Positions 15,316 to 23,839 of a DNA stretch of 27,621 nt are shown here, in pieces; the first letter of the stretch is position 1; every line of letters starts with the position of its first letter. The notes beneath the pieces are model-generated. The model did no database searches, had not been told where the DNA came from, and saw nothing but the letters and a program-made list of their open reading frames with translations. Origin of the DNA: DATDMG01 sp036518955 (GTDB taxonomy: Bacteria; Actinomycetota; Actinomycetes; Actinomycetales; Kineosporiaceae); assembly GCA_036518955.1 (NCBI GenBank), contig DATDMG010000346.1, positions 1-27,621 on the forward strand, given 5' to 3'. The position numbers and the translations under genes are program-made.

Positions 15316-16836
15316 TCAGGCGGCGGCGAGCGGCTCCTGCGCGGGGTCGACGTCGACGGACCGGCGGCCGACCTGCTTGAGGGTGACGACGACCAGCGTC
15401 GTGATCACCGTTCCGACGGCGAGGGCGACCAGGTAGGGGACGACGCCGCTGATCAGCGGAGTGACCCAGATGCCGCCGTGCGGGGCTCGAAGCGTGCTGC
15501 CGAAGTTCATCACCAGGCCGCCGGTGACCGCGGAGCCGACCATCAGCGACGGGATGACCCGCAGCGCGTCGACCGCCGCGAACGCGATGGCGCCCTCGGT
15601 GATGAACGACGCCCCGAGCAGCCACGCCGCGTTGCCGTTCTCCCGTTCGGGTTCGCTGAACAGCGAGGGCCGTACCCGGGCGGCGAGGGCCATGCCCAGC
15701 GGCGGGGTCATGCCGGCGGCCATCACCGCGGCCATCACCCTCAGCTGCGTCGCGTCGGCGGCGGTGCCCGCGGCGGCCAGGCCGGTGGTGGCGAAGGTGT
15801 AGGCGACCTTGTTCACCGGGCCGCCCATGTCGAAAGCCATCATCAGGCCGAGCAGGACGCCGAGGATCACCAGGTTGGCACCGGACAACCCGTCGAGGCC
15901 CCGGGTGAGCTCGTCCGAGACCCACTTCAGCGGCCGGCCGAGGAGCAGCAGCATGACCGCACCGGTGAACAGGGTGGCCACCAGGGGGATCACCACGACC
16001 GGCAGGACGCCACGCACCGACTTCGGCACCTTCCGGCGGGCCAACCAGAGTGCCACCAAGCCGCCGACGAGGCCGGCGGCCATGCCGCCGAGGAAGCCGG
16101 CCCCGATGGTCACCGACAGCGAGCCCCCGACGAAGCCCGGCGCGATGCCCGGCCGGTCCGCGATCGCGAACGCGATGAAGCCGGCCAGCGCAGGCACCAG
16201 GAACCCGAAGGCGGTCTTCCCGATCCAGAACAGCAGGGCCGCCCAGTGCATCCCGTCGCCGGCGTCGAAGGTGGTCGAGATCGTACTGATGTCGATCTTC
16301 GTGACGTCGATGGCGCCCTGCCTGCCGGCCACCGCCTGGGCGACCATGAACGACAGCGCGATCAGGATCCCACCGGCGGCGACGAACGGGATCATGTAGC
16401 TGACGCCGGTCATCAGCCACTGCCGCACCCGGGTCGCCGTCCGGGCTTCCGCGGTGACCTTGCTGGTCAGCGCGGGGCCGGACGGCGCGCCGATCGGGGA
16501 ACCGGCGGCCGCCGGTCGGGGTGCGGGTGCGCCGCGGGCGGCCTGGACGGCCTGCTCGATGACGCCGGGAGCGTCGGCGATCGCCTTCTTCACCGACACC
16601 TGGATGATCGGTTTTCCCTGGAAGCGCTGCCGGTCGCGCACCTCGACGTCCACACCGAAGATCACCGCATCGGCGGCGGCGATGGCCTCCGGTGCCAGGC
16701 GGTCGGCCCCGGCTGCGCCCTGGGTCTCGACCTGGAGATCGTGACCGGCGGCCTGGCCGGCCTGCTCCAGGGCCTCGGCCGCCATGTAGGTGTGGGCGAT
16801 GCCGGTCGGGCACGACGTCACGGCGACGAGCTTCAC
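15316..16836 (-). CDS. fruA: fructose-specific PTS permease, EIIBC
   Basis: Membrane permease that imports fructose and phosphorylates it to fructose 1-phosphate. The 506 residues begin with an EIIB domain whose phosphorylated C9 stands in TSCPTGIAHTYMAAEAL, followed by an Ala/Pro-rich linker (about 103-125) and the multi-span EIIC domain from about 135, with GVSYMIPFVAAGGILIALSF, AFDMGGPVNKVAYTF and the late APHGGIWV motif typical of the fructose family. The gene starts with GTG overlapping the EIIA stop by four bases. EIIA is on a separate protein rather than fused. The family is clear; mannose-type use is unlikely given fruK next door. Confidence 0.94.
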   Translation of the reverse strand: MKLVAVTSCPTGIAHTYMAAEALEQAGQAAGHDLQVETQGAAGADRLAPEAIAAADAVIFGVDVEVRDRQRFQGKPIIQVSVKKAIADAPGVIEQAVQAARGAPAPRPAAAGSPIGAPSGPALTSKVTAEARTATRVRQWLMTGVSYMIPFVAAGGILIALSFMVAQAVAGRQGAIDVTKIDISTISTTFDAGDGMHWAALLFWIGKTAFGFLVPALAGFIAFAIADRPGIAPGFVGGSLSVTIGAGFLGGMAAGLVGGLVALWLARRKVPKSVRGVLPVVVIPLVATLFTGAVMLLLLGRPLKWVSDELTRGLDGLSGANLVILGVLLGLMMAFDMGGPVNKVAYTFATTGLAAAGTAADATQLRVMAAVMAAGMTPPLGMALAARVRPSLFSEPERENGNAAWLLGASFITEGAIAFAAVDALRVIPSLMVGSAVTGGLVMNFGSTLRAPHGGIWVTPLISGVVPYLVALAVGTVITTLVVVTLKQVGRRSVDVDPAQEPLAAA

Positions 16837-17282
16837 GCTGCCACCTCACGGGTGATGATCTCGACGACGGACTCTTCGTCGGGAGCGTTCAGCAGCGACT
16901 CCCGGAACGAGACGTGGATGAGCCGGCGGGCCAGCGACGCGAGGATCGTCAGGTGGTCCTGATCGCCGCCCTCCGGGGCGGCGATCAGGAAGACGAGCGT
17001 TGCCGGACCGTCCTCGGCGCCCCAGTCCACGCCCTGGGGAAGCCGGGCGAAGCCGAGCGTCGGGACGGTGACGTGGGTCGACCGGGCGTGCGGGATGCCG
17101 ATGCCGCCGGGAAGCCCGGTCGACAGCTGCGCCTCACGAGCCCGCACGTCGGCCAGGAAGCCGTCCAGGTCGGTCACCCGGCCGGCGGCCTCCAGCCGCT
17201 CGGCGAGCCGGGCCGTGACGGCGACCCGGTCGTCGGCGTCGATGTCCAGGAGCACGAGCTCTCTGCTGATCAAGGTTGTCAC
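16833..17282 (-). CDS. fructose PTS EIIA component
   Basis: A 149-residue cytoplasmic EIIA of the fructose/nitrogen family, carrying phosphate from HPr to the EIIB cysteine. The phosphorylated residue is H65 in GGIGIPHARSTHV, followed by the TLVFLIAAPEG strand and the DHLTILASLAR helix. It starts at GTG 17282, which overlaps the fruK stop (GTGA), and its stop overlaps the fruA start in the same way, so three genes are translationally coupled. In many actinobacteria this domain is fused to EIIBC; here it is free. Confidence 0.92.
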   Translation of the reverse strand: MTTLISRELVLLDIDADDRVAVTARLAERLEAAGRVTDLDGFLADVRAREAQLSTGLPGGIGIPHARSTHVTVPTLGFARLPQGVDWGAEDGPATLVFLIAAPEGGDQDHLTILASLARRLIHVSFRESLLNAPDEESVVEIITREVAA

Positions 17283-18328
17283 TGGGGTGCACCTTCCAGC
17301 CGGCGCTGCGGGTCGCAGCGGTGGTGAAGAGTCACCGCCACGGCGGCGACGTCGGCCGGGCCCGGCATCCGGCTGCCCGGCAGGCAGGTGGCCGCAGCGC
17401 CCCAGGCGAGGGCGGCGACCAGGGCCTCGCGCGCCCGACGGGCGTCGTCGAGGACGGCGGAACCGGCCGGAGCCGGTTCGGCGGGGCCGGCGGTGCACCC
17501 CGCGGCGGGTCCGCGGGTGGAGCCGGACGAGAACAGGAACCCGGCGAGCAACGCATCGCCCGCTCCCACCGTGCTCCGCGGGCGCCCGACGCGCGCTTCG
17601 GCGTGCGCCGCCCCCGCGCCGTCCACCAGGACGGCGCCGTCCGCACCGAGGCTGACCAGCGCCGCACCGACGCCCCGATCGCGCAGCTCCGCAGCCGCGA
17701 GCACGACGTCGCCGAGTGTCGCCAGCGGCCGTGCCACTGCCTCGGCCAGCTCGTCATGGTTGGGCTTCACCAGATCAGGCATCTGGTCCGCCGACCGGCC
17801 GGCGGACAGCACCGCGCGCAGGGCATCACCGCTGGTGTCGACCGCCACGCGGGCGCCCCGTCGGTGCAGGGGTCCGACCAGGGAGGCGAAGAAGTCGGGC
17901 GCGACGCCTCGCGGCAGGCTGCCGCAGCACACCACCCAGGTGCCCGCCGCCGCCTCGTCCAGGACGGCCCGGCGCAGCGCCTCGACCTCCCCGGTGCGCA
18001 GCTGCGGGCCCGGCTCGTTCAGTTTCGTGGTCGTGCCGTCCGGCTCCGCCAGGGTGATGTTGGTCCGCACCCCGGCCGCCACCGGCACCGCCCGCACCTC
18101 GATGCCGTCGACGGTGAGCAGCTGGCCCAGCCGGACGCCGCCCGCGCCCCCGAGCGGCAGCACGGCCGTCGTCTTCAGCCCGTGCGCGGCGAGCGCCCGC
18201 GACACGTTGACGCCCTTGCCACCCGGGTCGACCCGGACTCCCGCTGCCCGGTTGAGCGCGCCGCGTACCAGGTGGTCGAGCTCGAGGGTGCGGTCGAGAC
18301 TCGGATTGGGGGTTACTGTAATGATCAT
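17279..18328 (-). CDS. fruK: 1-phosphofructokinase (FruK)
   Basis: PfkB-family kinase that converts fructose 1-phosphate to fructose 1,6-bisphosphate. The 349 residues show the N-terminal TPNPSLDRTLEL, the substrate-binding GGKGVNVSRALAAHG (36-50), KPNHDELAE (188-196) and the catalytic GAGD with D258. Residues 270-292 are a Gly/Ala/Pro-rich insertion absent from typical FruK, making it some 30 residues longer. The start ATG 18328 follows AGGGGGG; an upstream in-frame ATG would include that ribosome site. First gene of the five-gene fructose PTS operon. Confidence 0.93.
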   Translation of the reverse strand: MIITVTPNPSLDRTLELDHLVRGALNRAAGVRVDPGGKGVNVSRALAAHGLKTTAVLPLGGAGGVRLGQLLTVDGIEVRAVPVAAGVRTNITLAEPDGTTTKLNEPGPQLRTGEVEALRRAVLDEAAAGTWVVCCGSLPRGVAPDFFASLVGPLHRRGARVAVDTSGDALRAVLSAGRSADQMPDLVKPNHDELAEAVARPLATLGDVVLAAAELRDRGVGAALVSLGADGAVLVDGAGAAHAEARVGRPRSTVGAGDALLAGFLFSSGSTRGPAAGCTAGPAEPAPAGSAVLDDARRAREALVAALAWGAAATCLPGSRMPGPADVAAVAVTLHHRCDPQRRLEGAPQ

Positions 18329-18641
18329 AATTGGAACCCCCCTGGATGACATCGTTGTCCTGCCGCTGACGCTGTTGATACACCTTGTCTTACGCCCGAT
18401 CGCGTTGGTTTGACAAGAGGGGTGCAGCATTTCGGGCGCGAACGCACACGACGGGCAGGGGTGGGACAACAGCGGGCACGCTGACCTCTGCGCGGGACTC
18501 GGCCCAGCTGAACCCGACGCGCGGACGAGGAGCACGAAGCCCACCCCGGCCGACCGCCGGCTCCGGAGCTGAGCCGGAGCGGGCGGGCTTGGTGACGCGC
18601 GATGGTGCGGCCAGGGGCGGCTGAGCACTTCCCGGGGGGCG
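18329..18641. other. leader and promoter region of the fructose operon
   Basis: The 313 bases between idi and fruK hold no supported gene. Its fruK-proximal third is less GC-rich than the surroundings and contains the candidate promoter and inverted repeat listed separately; the idi-proximal part shows nothing I can name. Confidence 0.5.
18384..18417 (-). promoter_or_regulatory. candidate promoter and operator of the fruK operon
   Basis: On the minus strand TTGTCA (18411-18416) and TAAGAC (18387-18392) are 18 bases apart, resembling a sigma-70-type promoter about 60 bases ahead of fruK. The two arms CTTGTC (18384-18389) and GACAAG (18412-18417) form an inverted repeat that covers both boxes, a plausible site for a DeoR-type fructose repressor. 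No regulator gene is adjacent. Confidence 0.5.
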
Positions 18642-19202
18642 TCACCCCGGGTGGGCGGGCGCGGCGGATGCCGCCGGCGACGCCGCCAGGAGCGGGATCT
18701 GTGCGCTCGCCCACGGGCTGATCAGAAAGTTCGCGCCCCGGGCGACCTCCACCGCGGCGTCCCACGCCAGCCATCGATGTTCGGCCACCTCGTCGGGATC
18801 CGGCCGGGGCTCGCCCTCGCAGACGGTGACGAACACCGGGCACACCTCGTTCTCCTCCGTCCCGGAGGCGTCCACGGCGCGGTAGGCGAACTGCGGGATC
18901 CGGCAGTCGAGCGCGTCGGTGACCAGGCCGAGCTCCTGCTCCAGGCGACGTGCCACGGCGTCCTCGACCCGCTCTCCTGGCCGGGGGTGGCCGCAGCAGG
19001 AGTTCGTCCAGACTCCGGGCCAGGTGCGCTTGTGCAGGGAGCGCCGGGTCATCAGCAGTGCGCCGGCGGGGGAGAACACGTAGCAGGAGAAGGCCAGGTG
19101 CAGGGGGGTGTTGGTGTCGTGCACGGTCGCCCGGGGAGCCACCCCGCACGGCTGGCGGTCGGCGTCGAGCAGGACGACGAGATCCTCACCAGCCGAGCTC
19201 AC
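18642..19202 (-). CDS. idi: isopentenyl-diphosphate delta-isomerase, type I
   Basis: Nudix-fold enzyme that interconverts IPP and DMAPP for isoprenoid synthesis. The 186 residues carry the catalytic C70 in TNSCCGHPRPGE, the Nudix-like helix RVEDAVARRLEQELGL (78-93), and E117/E119 in GTEENEVCPVF, the metal- and substrate-binding glutamates. LHKRTWPGVW (57-65) is also diagnostic. The GTG start at 19202 has GGAGG eight bases ahead. A short Ala/Pro-rich tail ends the protein. No other isoprenoid gene is adjacent, so it seems to be a stand-alone unit. Confidence 0.95.
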   Translation of the reverse strand: MSSAGEDLVVLLDADRQPCGVAPRATVHDTNTPLHLAFSCYVFSPAGALLMTRRSLHKRTWPGVWTNSCCGHPRPGERVEDAVARRLEQELGLVTDALDCRIPQFAYRAVDASGTEENEVCPVFVTVCEGEPRPDPDEVAEHRWLAWDAAVEVARGANFLISPWASAQIPLLAASPAASAAPAHPG

Positions 19203-19411
19203 GGCGATCCTCCGGGACGTCGGGTGCGGTCCGAGCAGGATAACGGGGCGGTGTCGATCGGCCGCCGATCGGGCCGGCGCGGGAGGAGGCTCAGCCGCAG
19301 CGCGGGCGCGATGCCTGGAGTGACCTCCCGTGCCGACATCCCGTGCTTACCATGGCGGCGGCCGCGGCGATCGGGTTGCTGGTCCGGGTGAGCGACGGGA
19401 TCGGGGAGCGG

Positions 19412-20428
19412 ATGAAGACCGGAGCGGGGGCCGGGCGAACCCTGGGGTTGACACTGCTGATGTCGGCATGTGTCGCGGTGGCTGCCTGCGGTGGGCCGGT
19501 GGCCTCGCGGCCGGGCCCGGGCACGACAGGGGCGGCAAGGGCTGCCGGGTCGGGCTCGGCGGGCGGGCCGACCGCGGGGCCGGCGGACGCCGGTCCGGGA
19601 GTCTCCACGTCCGGAGTCTCGAGCGCGGTCGTTCTGGACGGACCGAGCGTGCCCACGCCGGCGCACCCCTTCGCGCGGTACCTGCTGACCGGCGCGCGCA
19701 GCGGCGTGCGCGCGGAGGTGCTGGTCCGGTTGCCGGCGGCCTACTTCGACCCGGCGCAGGCAACCCGCCGGCTCCCGGTGATCGAGACCTTTCACGGGAT
19801 GCCGGGCCATGCTCCGCAGTGGCTGGGCCGGCTCCGCCTGGGGGAACTGCTCGACCGGCAGGCCGCCGCTCGCCGGACCGCACCCGCGATCATCGTCTCC
19901 CCGGACATGAACTACCCGGACCAGGCCGACAGCGAATGCATGAACAGCGGCCGGGCGGCCCTGGAGACCTGGGCGACCCAGGACGTGCCGGAGTGGGTGG
20001 CGCGCACCTTCCGCGCGCGGACCGACCGCGACGGCTGGGCCACGATCGGGTTGTCCGCCGGAGGGTGGTGCGCGGCGATGGCGGTGATGTTGCACCCGGA
20101 TCGTTTCCGGGCCGCGATCGTGCTGTCCGGCTACTTCCGGCCGCAGCTGTCCGCCGGGTCGCCCGCTGTCGGCGAGGCCGCCCTGCGTCGCTACGACCTC
20201 GTCGCCCTGGCCCGGCGTTCGCCGCCGCAGGTCGGGGTGTGGCTGTTGACCTCGCCGCATGATGCCGCCTCGTACCCGACCAGCGTGGCCGTCAGCAGGG
20301 CTCCCGGCCCGTTGGCGGTGACGGCGCAGGTGCTCCCCGGCCAGGACCACTCCTGGGTGGCCTGGGCCAGGGCCGAACCCGTCGCGCTCGACTGGTTGGC
20401 CCGGACCGCCCCGGGTTTCGCCCCCTGA
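19412..20428 (+). CDS. secreted lipoprotein, esterase/Ag85-like alpha/beta hydrolase
   Basis: The 338-residue protein starts with a lipoprotein signal (hydrophobic 10-25, lipobox VAAC with C26) and a Gly/Ala/Ser/Pro-rich spacer to about residue 85. The hydrolase domain resembles the putative esterase/antigen 85 family: VLVRLPAAYFDP near 103-114, the nucleophile S215 in GLSAGGW, D284 in TSPHDAA and H313 in GQDHSWVAW. It probably acts outside the membrane on an ester or acyl substrate; which one is not visible. ATG 19412 is chosen because GGGGAG lies close ahead and the signal peptide begins there; the frame is open 23 codons further upstream. The next gene is convergent, 42 bases away. Confidence 0.84.
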   Translation: MKTGAGAGRTLGLTLLMSACVAVAACGGPVASRPGPGTTGAARAAGSGSAGGPTAGPADAGPGVSTSGVSSAVVLDGPSVPTPAHPFARYLLTGARSGVRAEVLVRLPAAYFDPAQATRRLPVIETFHGMPGHAPQWLGRLRLGELLDRQAAARRTAPAIIVSPDMNYPDQADSECMNSGRAALETWATQDVPEWVARTFRARTDRDGWATIGLSAGGWCAAMAVMLHPDRFRAAIVLSGYFRPQLSAGSPAVGEAALRRYDLVALARRSPPQVGVWLLTSPHDAASYPTSVAVSRAPGPLAVTAQVLPGQDHSWVAWARAEPVALDWLARTAPGFAP

Positions 20429-20470
20429 CGCGACACGTCACCGGGGTAGCCTCGGCACTGCGGGCGCGGC

Positions 20471-21019
20471 TCAGTCCTGGCGCGCTCGCCATTCCTGGTC
20501 GAGCAGGCCGTAGAGAACGTCGTCGACGCGGCGTCCGAGGTGCCACGCGCTGCACCGGAGCCGGCCCTCCTCGACGAACCCGCAGGCGATCGCCGTCGCT
20601 CGCATCGGGGTGTTGAGCTCCAGGGTCTCCAGGGACAGCCGGGCCAACCCGCGGATCTCGAAGCCGAATCGGCAGACCACCTGGACGGCGTCACGCCCGA
20701 GGCCCTGGCCGCGCGCTGCCGGCAGCAGTGAGATGCCGACGTGGGCGCTGCGGTGGTGCAGGTCGATGTCCCACAGGCCGACCTGGCCGAGCGCCGTGCC
20801 GGTCTCGTCGTCCAGCCGCTGGACGGTGAAGAAGGTGGTGGCGGCCTCCGGTTCGGTCTGTCGCTTGTCGTACTCGGCCTGGCGGGCGGCCAAGCTCCGG
20901 GGGCGGAAGGGGCGCGAGTCCGCCAGCGAGACGTGCTCGGCGTCCGTGTCGAGCGGGAACAACGCCTGGACGTCGTCGCGTCGAGGCTCCCTCAGACCGA
21001 CCAGTCGACCTCTCAGCAT
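20471..21019 (-). CDS. GNAT-family N-acetyltransferase
   Basis: A 182-residue acetyltransferase of the RimJ/RimL-like group: LRGRLVGLREPRRDDVQALF at the start, GQVGLWDIDLHHRSAHVGISL in the middle, the acetyl-CoA pyrophosphate loop R103-G-Q-G-L-G108, and the late NTPMRATAIACGFVEEGRLR segment. Substrate unknown; ribosomal protein N-termini or small amines are typical for the group. Start ATG 21019 fits the conserved N-terminus; GTG 21055 would add 12 residues. Single gene, downstream of the 643-residue protein on the same strand by 70 bases. Confidence 0.85.
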   Translation of the reverse strand: MLRGRLVGLREPRRDDVQALFPLDTDAEHVSLADSRPFRPRSLAARQAEYDKRQTEPEAATTFFTVQRLDDETGTALGQVGLWDIDLHHRSAHVGISLLPAARGQGLGRDAVQVVCRFGFEIRGLARLSLETLELNTPMRATAIACGFVEEGRLRCSAWHLGRRVDDVLYGLLDQEWRARQD

Positions 21020-21089
21020 CGGATCATCCAAGCAGCCTGGGTCGCCCGGAGCCACGGATTATCAGGCACCGTGGACGTGGCAGGGCGGG

Positions 21090-23021
21090 TCAGGGGAGGG
21101 GCGTGGCCGCTCGCTTGTGGGTCTTGAAGAGGGCCTTCTTGGCGGCCTTGCGCGTGCCGCCCTGCGGGTGGTGCTCGGCGATCCCCTCGAGTACCTCGAT
21201 GAGCTGGGGATGCGTGCTCCGCCAGGCCGAATCGAGGTCGCCCTCCGTGTCCAGGATCTCCCACACGGCGGCCGCGGTCTCCGGGTCGGCGAGTGCGTCG
21301 GCCGCGAGGGCGAGCGCCACCGCTTCGAGCGCGGCCCACTGGCGCAGCGCGGCCGGCAGGGGTTCGGGCTCGGCTCCGTCGTTCAGCACGACGTGCGCGT
21401 AGACCGCGAGGACGGGGTCGTCACGCAGAGCCTCCATCGTGGCGCGCCCCGCGGTCCCGACGTACTCGGCGAACTGGTCGGCCAACACCGCGAAGGCGGT
21501 GACCCGGTGCACGGCCTTCCCGAGGCGCGCCGCCGCCAGCAGTTCGGCGGTCGCCCGCTGCGGAGTGCGGGCGGCGGACCAGGCGGCGAGCAGGGGTTCG
21601 GCGACGGTCTCGCCGAGCCTTGGGAGGGCCTCGAGCAGCGTCGGTGCGTCCAGGGCGGCAGGATCGTCCGCCAGTGGCGCATCGGCGCCTTCGGCGAGGG
21701 CGAGGGTGCGGATGCCGGCCCGCCCCAGGGGCGTGAGCAGGAGGGCGCCGTCGTCGACGGTGACGGCGCCGAGCTCGGTGAGCTGGGCGAGATGGCGGTT
21801 CCAGTGCCGGCGAGCCTGGTCGAGCAGCGGGCCCGCCGGTACCTCGACACCCCCGGTGCCCTCGTTCACCGTCTCGACGACCGTGGTGAGGACGACCTCT
21901 GCCAGGTCGCCGACCGGCACCGCGACCCCGTCGTACAGCTCGACGAGGGTGGCGGGGACGACCGCGTCGACCGCGTCGAGGAGCTCCGCTTCGAGCAACT
22001 CCTCGTCGTCGAGGTCGTCGTCGAGGTCGTCGTCGAGCTCGTCGTCCGCCTGTGCGGTGTCGCCGCTGACCGGTTGCTGCGCCCAGGTCAGGCAGTTGTC
22101 GAGAAGGTCCGCCCACCAGGCCACCACGGCGGACGGGTCCGGGGAGGGACCCAGCAGGTCGGCCGCGGCGGACCCGGGCACGACCTGGACGGGCCCGGCG
22201 TCGAGCAGACCGGTGTCGATGGCCAGGGCCCACAGCCGGTCCAGCGCGGGGATGTCGTCGGCCGTGCGAACCCGGGCCTCCGGCAGCGGAAGGCCGAGGT
22301 CGGCGCAGGCGCGCCGGGCGTCCGGAAGGGTGAGGACCTCCTGACGAGTGGTCTTCCGGCGGGAGCCGACCCAGGCGGCCAGCCGTAGCACCTTCTGGGC
22401 CAGCGGGGCCGACAGCGCGGCCCCGGCGAGCTCCGACACCGCCGGGAGCCAGGTCAGCGGCAGGTCCGGCCACGCGTCGTCGGCGTCGTCCTCGTCGTCG
22501 GGCGCCCGGTCGAACCAGCGATCGGACTCGGCCCTGCCACGTGCCGGGTCGAGGATCGCCGAACGGTGTTCGAACGGCAGCGCGTTGAACGCCTCCATCA
22601 CCGCTGCCGGACCGGGCTGCGACGGGCCGAGCCCGACCGACGTCAGGATCGCCTTGGCCGGGCCGACGTCGCGGGGGTCCCGGAAGGCCGCGAGTACCTG
22701 GTCGCCGATGCGGTCGAGTTCCGTCAGCAGAGTCGGCGCGGGGTCGCTCCCGGGCGCCAGACGCTTCCCGTCGTGCAGGAAGGTCAGGTAGGCCCGGGTC
22801 GTCGGCACGACGGCCGCGAACCAGTCGTCAGGGGCGGTCACCGTGCGCGGCAGGACGTCGAGCAGGAGCTCGTTCAGGACGTCGGCCTGCCACCGGGTCG
22901 GGTGCGGGTCGCCGAAGTAGGACTCCTTGAACTCGACCAGGGTCTCGACGACCTCCGGCTGGATCTCGGGGACCCGGGCGTACGTCCGCGCGAACTCTCG
23001 GATCACGCTGGGTGGTGGCAC
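21090..23021 (-). CDS. 643-residue protein of unknown function with acidic repeat
   Basis: I do not recognise the family. The GTG start at 23021 has AAGGATGAG just ahead and fits the onset of good codon bias. The protein is soluble and mostly helical: an N-terminal region with FARTYARVPEIQPEVVETL (10-28), an Asp-rich loop at 173-184, a winged-helix-like stretch around 205-235, an extremely acidic segment at 321-352 (DDELDDDLDDDLDDEELL), a further winged-helix-like stretch (LAQLTELGAVTVDDGALLLTPLGRAGI), then helical HEAT-like repeats and a basic end (RKAAKKALFKTHKR). No signal peptide, membrane segment or catalytic motif is apparent. Separated from its neighbours by 70 and 297 bases, it is likely a single-gene unit. 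Confidence 0.82.
   Translation of the reverse strand: MPPPSVIREFARTYARVPEIQPEVVETLVEFKESYFGDPHPTRWQADVLNELLLDVLPRTVTAPDDWFAAVVPTTRAYLTFLHDGKRLAPGSDPAPTLLTELDRIGDQVLAAFRDPRDVGPAKAILTSVGLGPSQPGPAAVMEAFNALPFEHRSAILDPARGRAESDRWFDRAPDDEDDADDAWPDLPLTWLPAVSELAGAALSAPLAQKVLRLAAWVGSRRKTTRQEVLTLPDARRACADLGLPLPEARVRTADDIPALDRLWALAIDTGLLDAGPVQVVPGSAAADLLGPSPDPSAVVAWWADLLDNCLTWAQQPVSGDTAQADDELDDDLDDDLDDEELLEAELLDAVDAVVPATLVELYDGVAVPVGDLAEVVLTTVVETVNEGTGGVEVPAGPLLDQARRHWNRHLAQLTELGAVTVDDGALLLTPLGRAGIRTLALAEGADAPLADDPAALDAPTLLEALPRLGETVAEPLLAAWSAARTPQRATAELLAAARLGKAVHRVTAFAVLADQFAEYVGTAGRATMEALRDDPVLAVYAHVVLNDGAEPEPLPAALRQWAALEAVALALAADALADPETAAAVWEILDTEGDLDSAWRSTHPQLIEVLEGIAEHHPQGGTRKAAKKALFKTHKRAATPLP
22002..22047 (-). 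repeat. 12-bp tandem repeat encoding the acidic segment
   Basis: GTCGTCGTCGAG and its CTC variant occur almost four times in a row (22002-22013, 22014-22025, 22026-22037 and a partial copy). It encodes the Asp/Glu/Leu repeat of the 643-residue protein and stays in frame. Confidence 0.8.
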
Positions 23022-23209
23022 GTGCTCATCCTTGCACGCTCGGTCCCGACCGGGGACCGACGTGCCCCGCGCGTGATCACGCCAGCTCGTCGTCCACCGG
23101 GACGTGACCGCGGTCCGGGCGGCGCCCTGGTCCGGGTCGACCCTGATGACCCGGATCACGGTTCACTGTCCACGCTGCGCCGAGTCCGGAATCGGACGAC
23201 GCCAGTGAT

Positions 23210-23237
23210 TTTTCACGTCATACGCCGAAGCTAGCCT
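23210..23237 (+). promoter_or_regulatory. possible promoter of the secreted 152-residue protein
   Basis: TTTTCA (23210-23215) and TAGCCT (23232-23237) are separated by 16 bases in an unusually AT-rich patch about 80 bases ahead of the ATG at 23319. The match is modest and no other support is visible. Confidence 0.35.
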
Positions 23238-23318
23238 TGCCGAGTCGGGGTGGCTCCGAAGCGCCCCGGATGACCGCCGAACGGAATCTCGACCGACACA
23301 TCCCGCTGGGAGATAGTT

Positions 23319-23777
23319 ATGCGCTGGAACCGAAGGCCGCGAATAGTGAGCGCCACCGCGATCGGTGCCTTGGCTGCCGCTGGAGTGATGGGCGCTGCCG
23401 TGCTGGCCGGCCCCGTGGCCAATTCGCGGGCGGCGAGCGGCGTGCTCCGCGGCAGCTATTACAACGGAGGATTCTGCTACCAGCACAAGGTCGGGGAGGA
23501 GAACCCCTACCGACTGCGGGTGTTCGAAGCCAGCTACGACCCCACCGCGGAATCCACTGAACTCGTCTTCATGGTCCAGAAATGGGATGGCTCATCCAAC
23601 CAGTACAATGACGAAAGGCTGGCCTTCAAGGATGCGGTCTTCAAGTTGAGCCTGGGCGGCTACTACAAGGATGCGAACACGTTCTGCGACTCCGTCACCA
23701 TTGATCGCGCCGCTCGGTACCTGGGGGGCGATGTGTACCGCTACGGTGAGTGGACCTCGACGCGGACCATCGGCTAG
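23319..23777 (+). CDS. small secreted protein, function unknown
   Basis: A 152-residue protein that I do not recognise. It begins with a clear Sec signal peptide: basic MRWNRRPR, hydrophobic 11-32, and a likely cleavage near residue 39 (NSRAAS). The mature part of about 110 residues has two cysteines, C53 and C123, that could form one disulphide, and is rich in Tyr, Asp and Lys, with a pattern of short strands. ATG 23319 is preceded by GGGAG. The reading frame uses more A/T-ending codons than the genes around it, suggesting recent acquisition. It may be an exported effector or an inhibitor-like protein, but nothing in the sequence fixes this. Confidence 0.75.
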   Translation: MRWNRRPRIVSATAIGALAAAGVMGAAVLAGPVANSRAASGVLRGSYYNGGFCYQHKVGEENPYRLRVFEASYDPTAESTELVFMVQKWDGSSNQYNDERLAFKDAVFKLSLGGYYKDANTFCDSVTIDRAARYLGGDVYRYGEWTSTRTIG

Positions 23778-23839
23778 CCCTTCAGCCCGGATTCACGGAT
23801 CGATTCGTGGGGGCTGCGCGAGCAGCGAGACTGGCGGGC

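Noticed and set aside
15235..16962. 575-codon plus-strand open frame opposite fruA
   Set aside because: Shadow frame with His/Arg/Gly-rich sequence; the minus strand encodes EIIBC with intact catalytic Cys and membrane spans.
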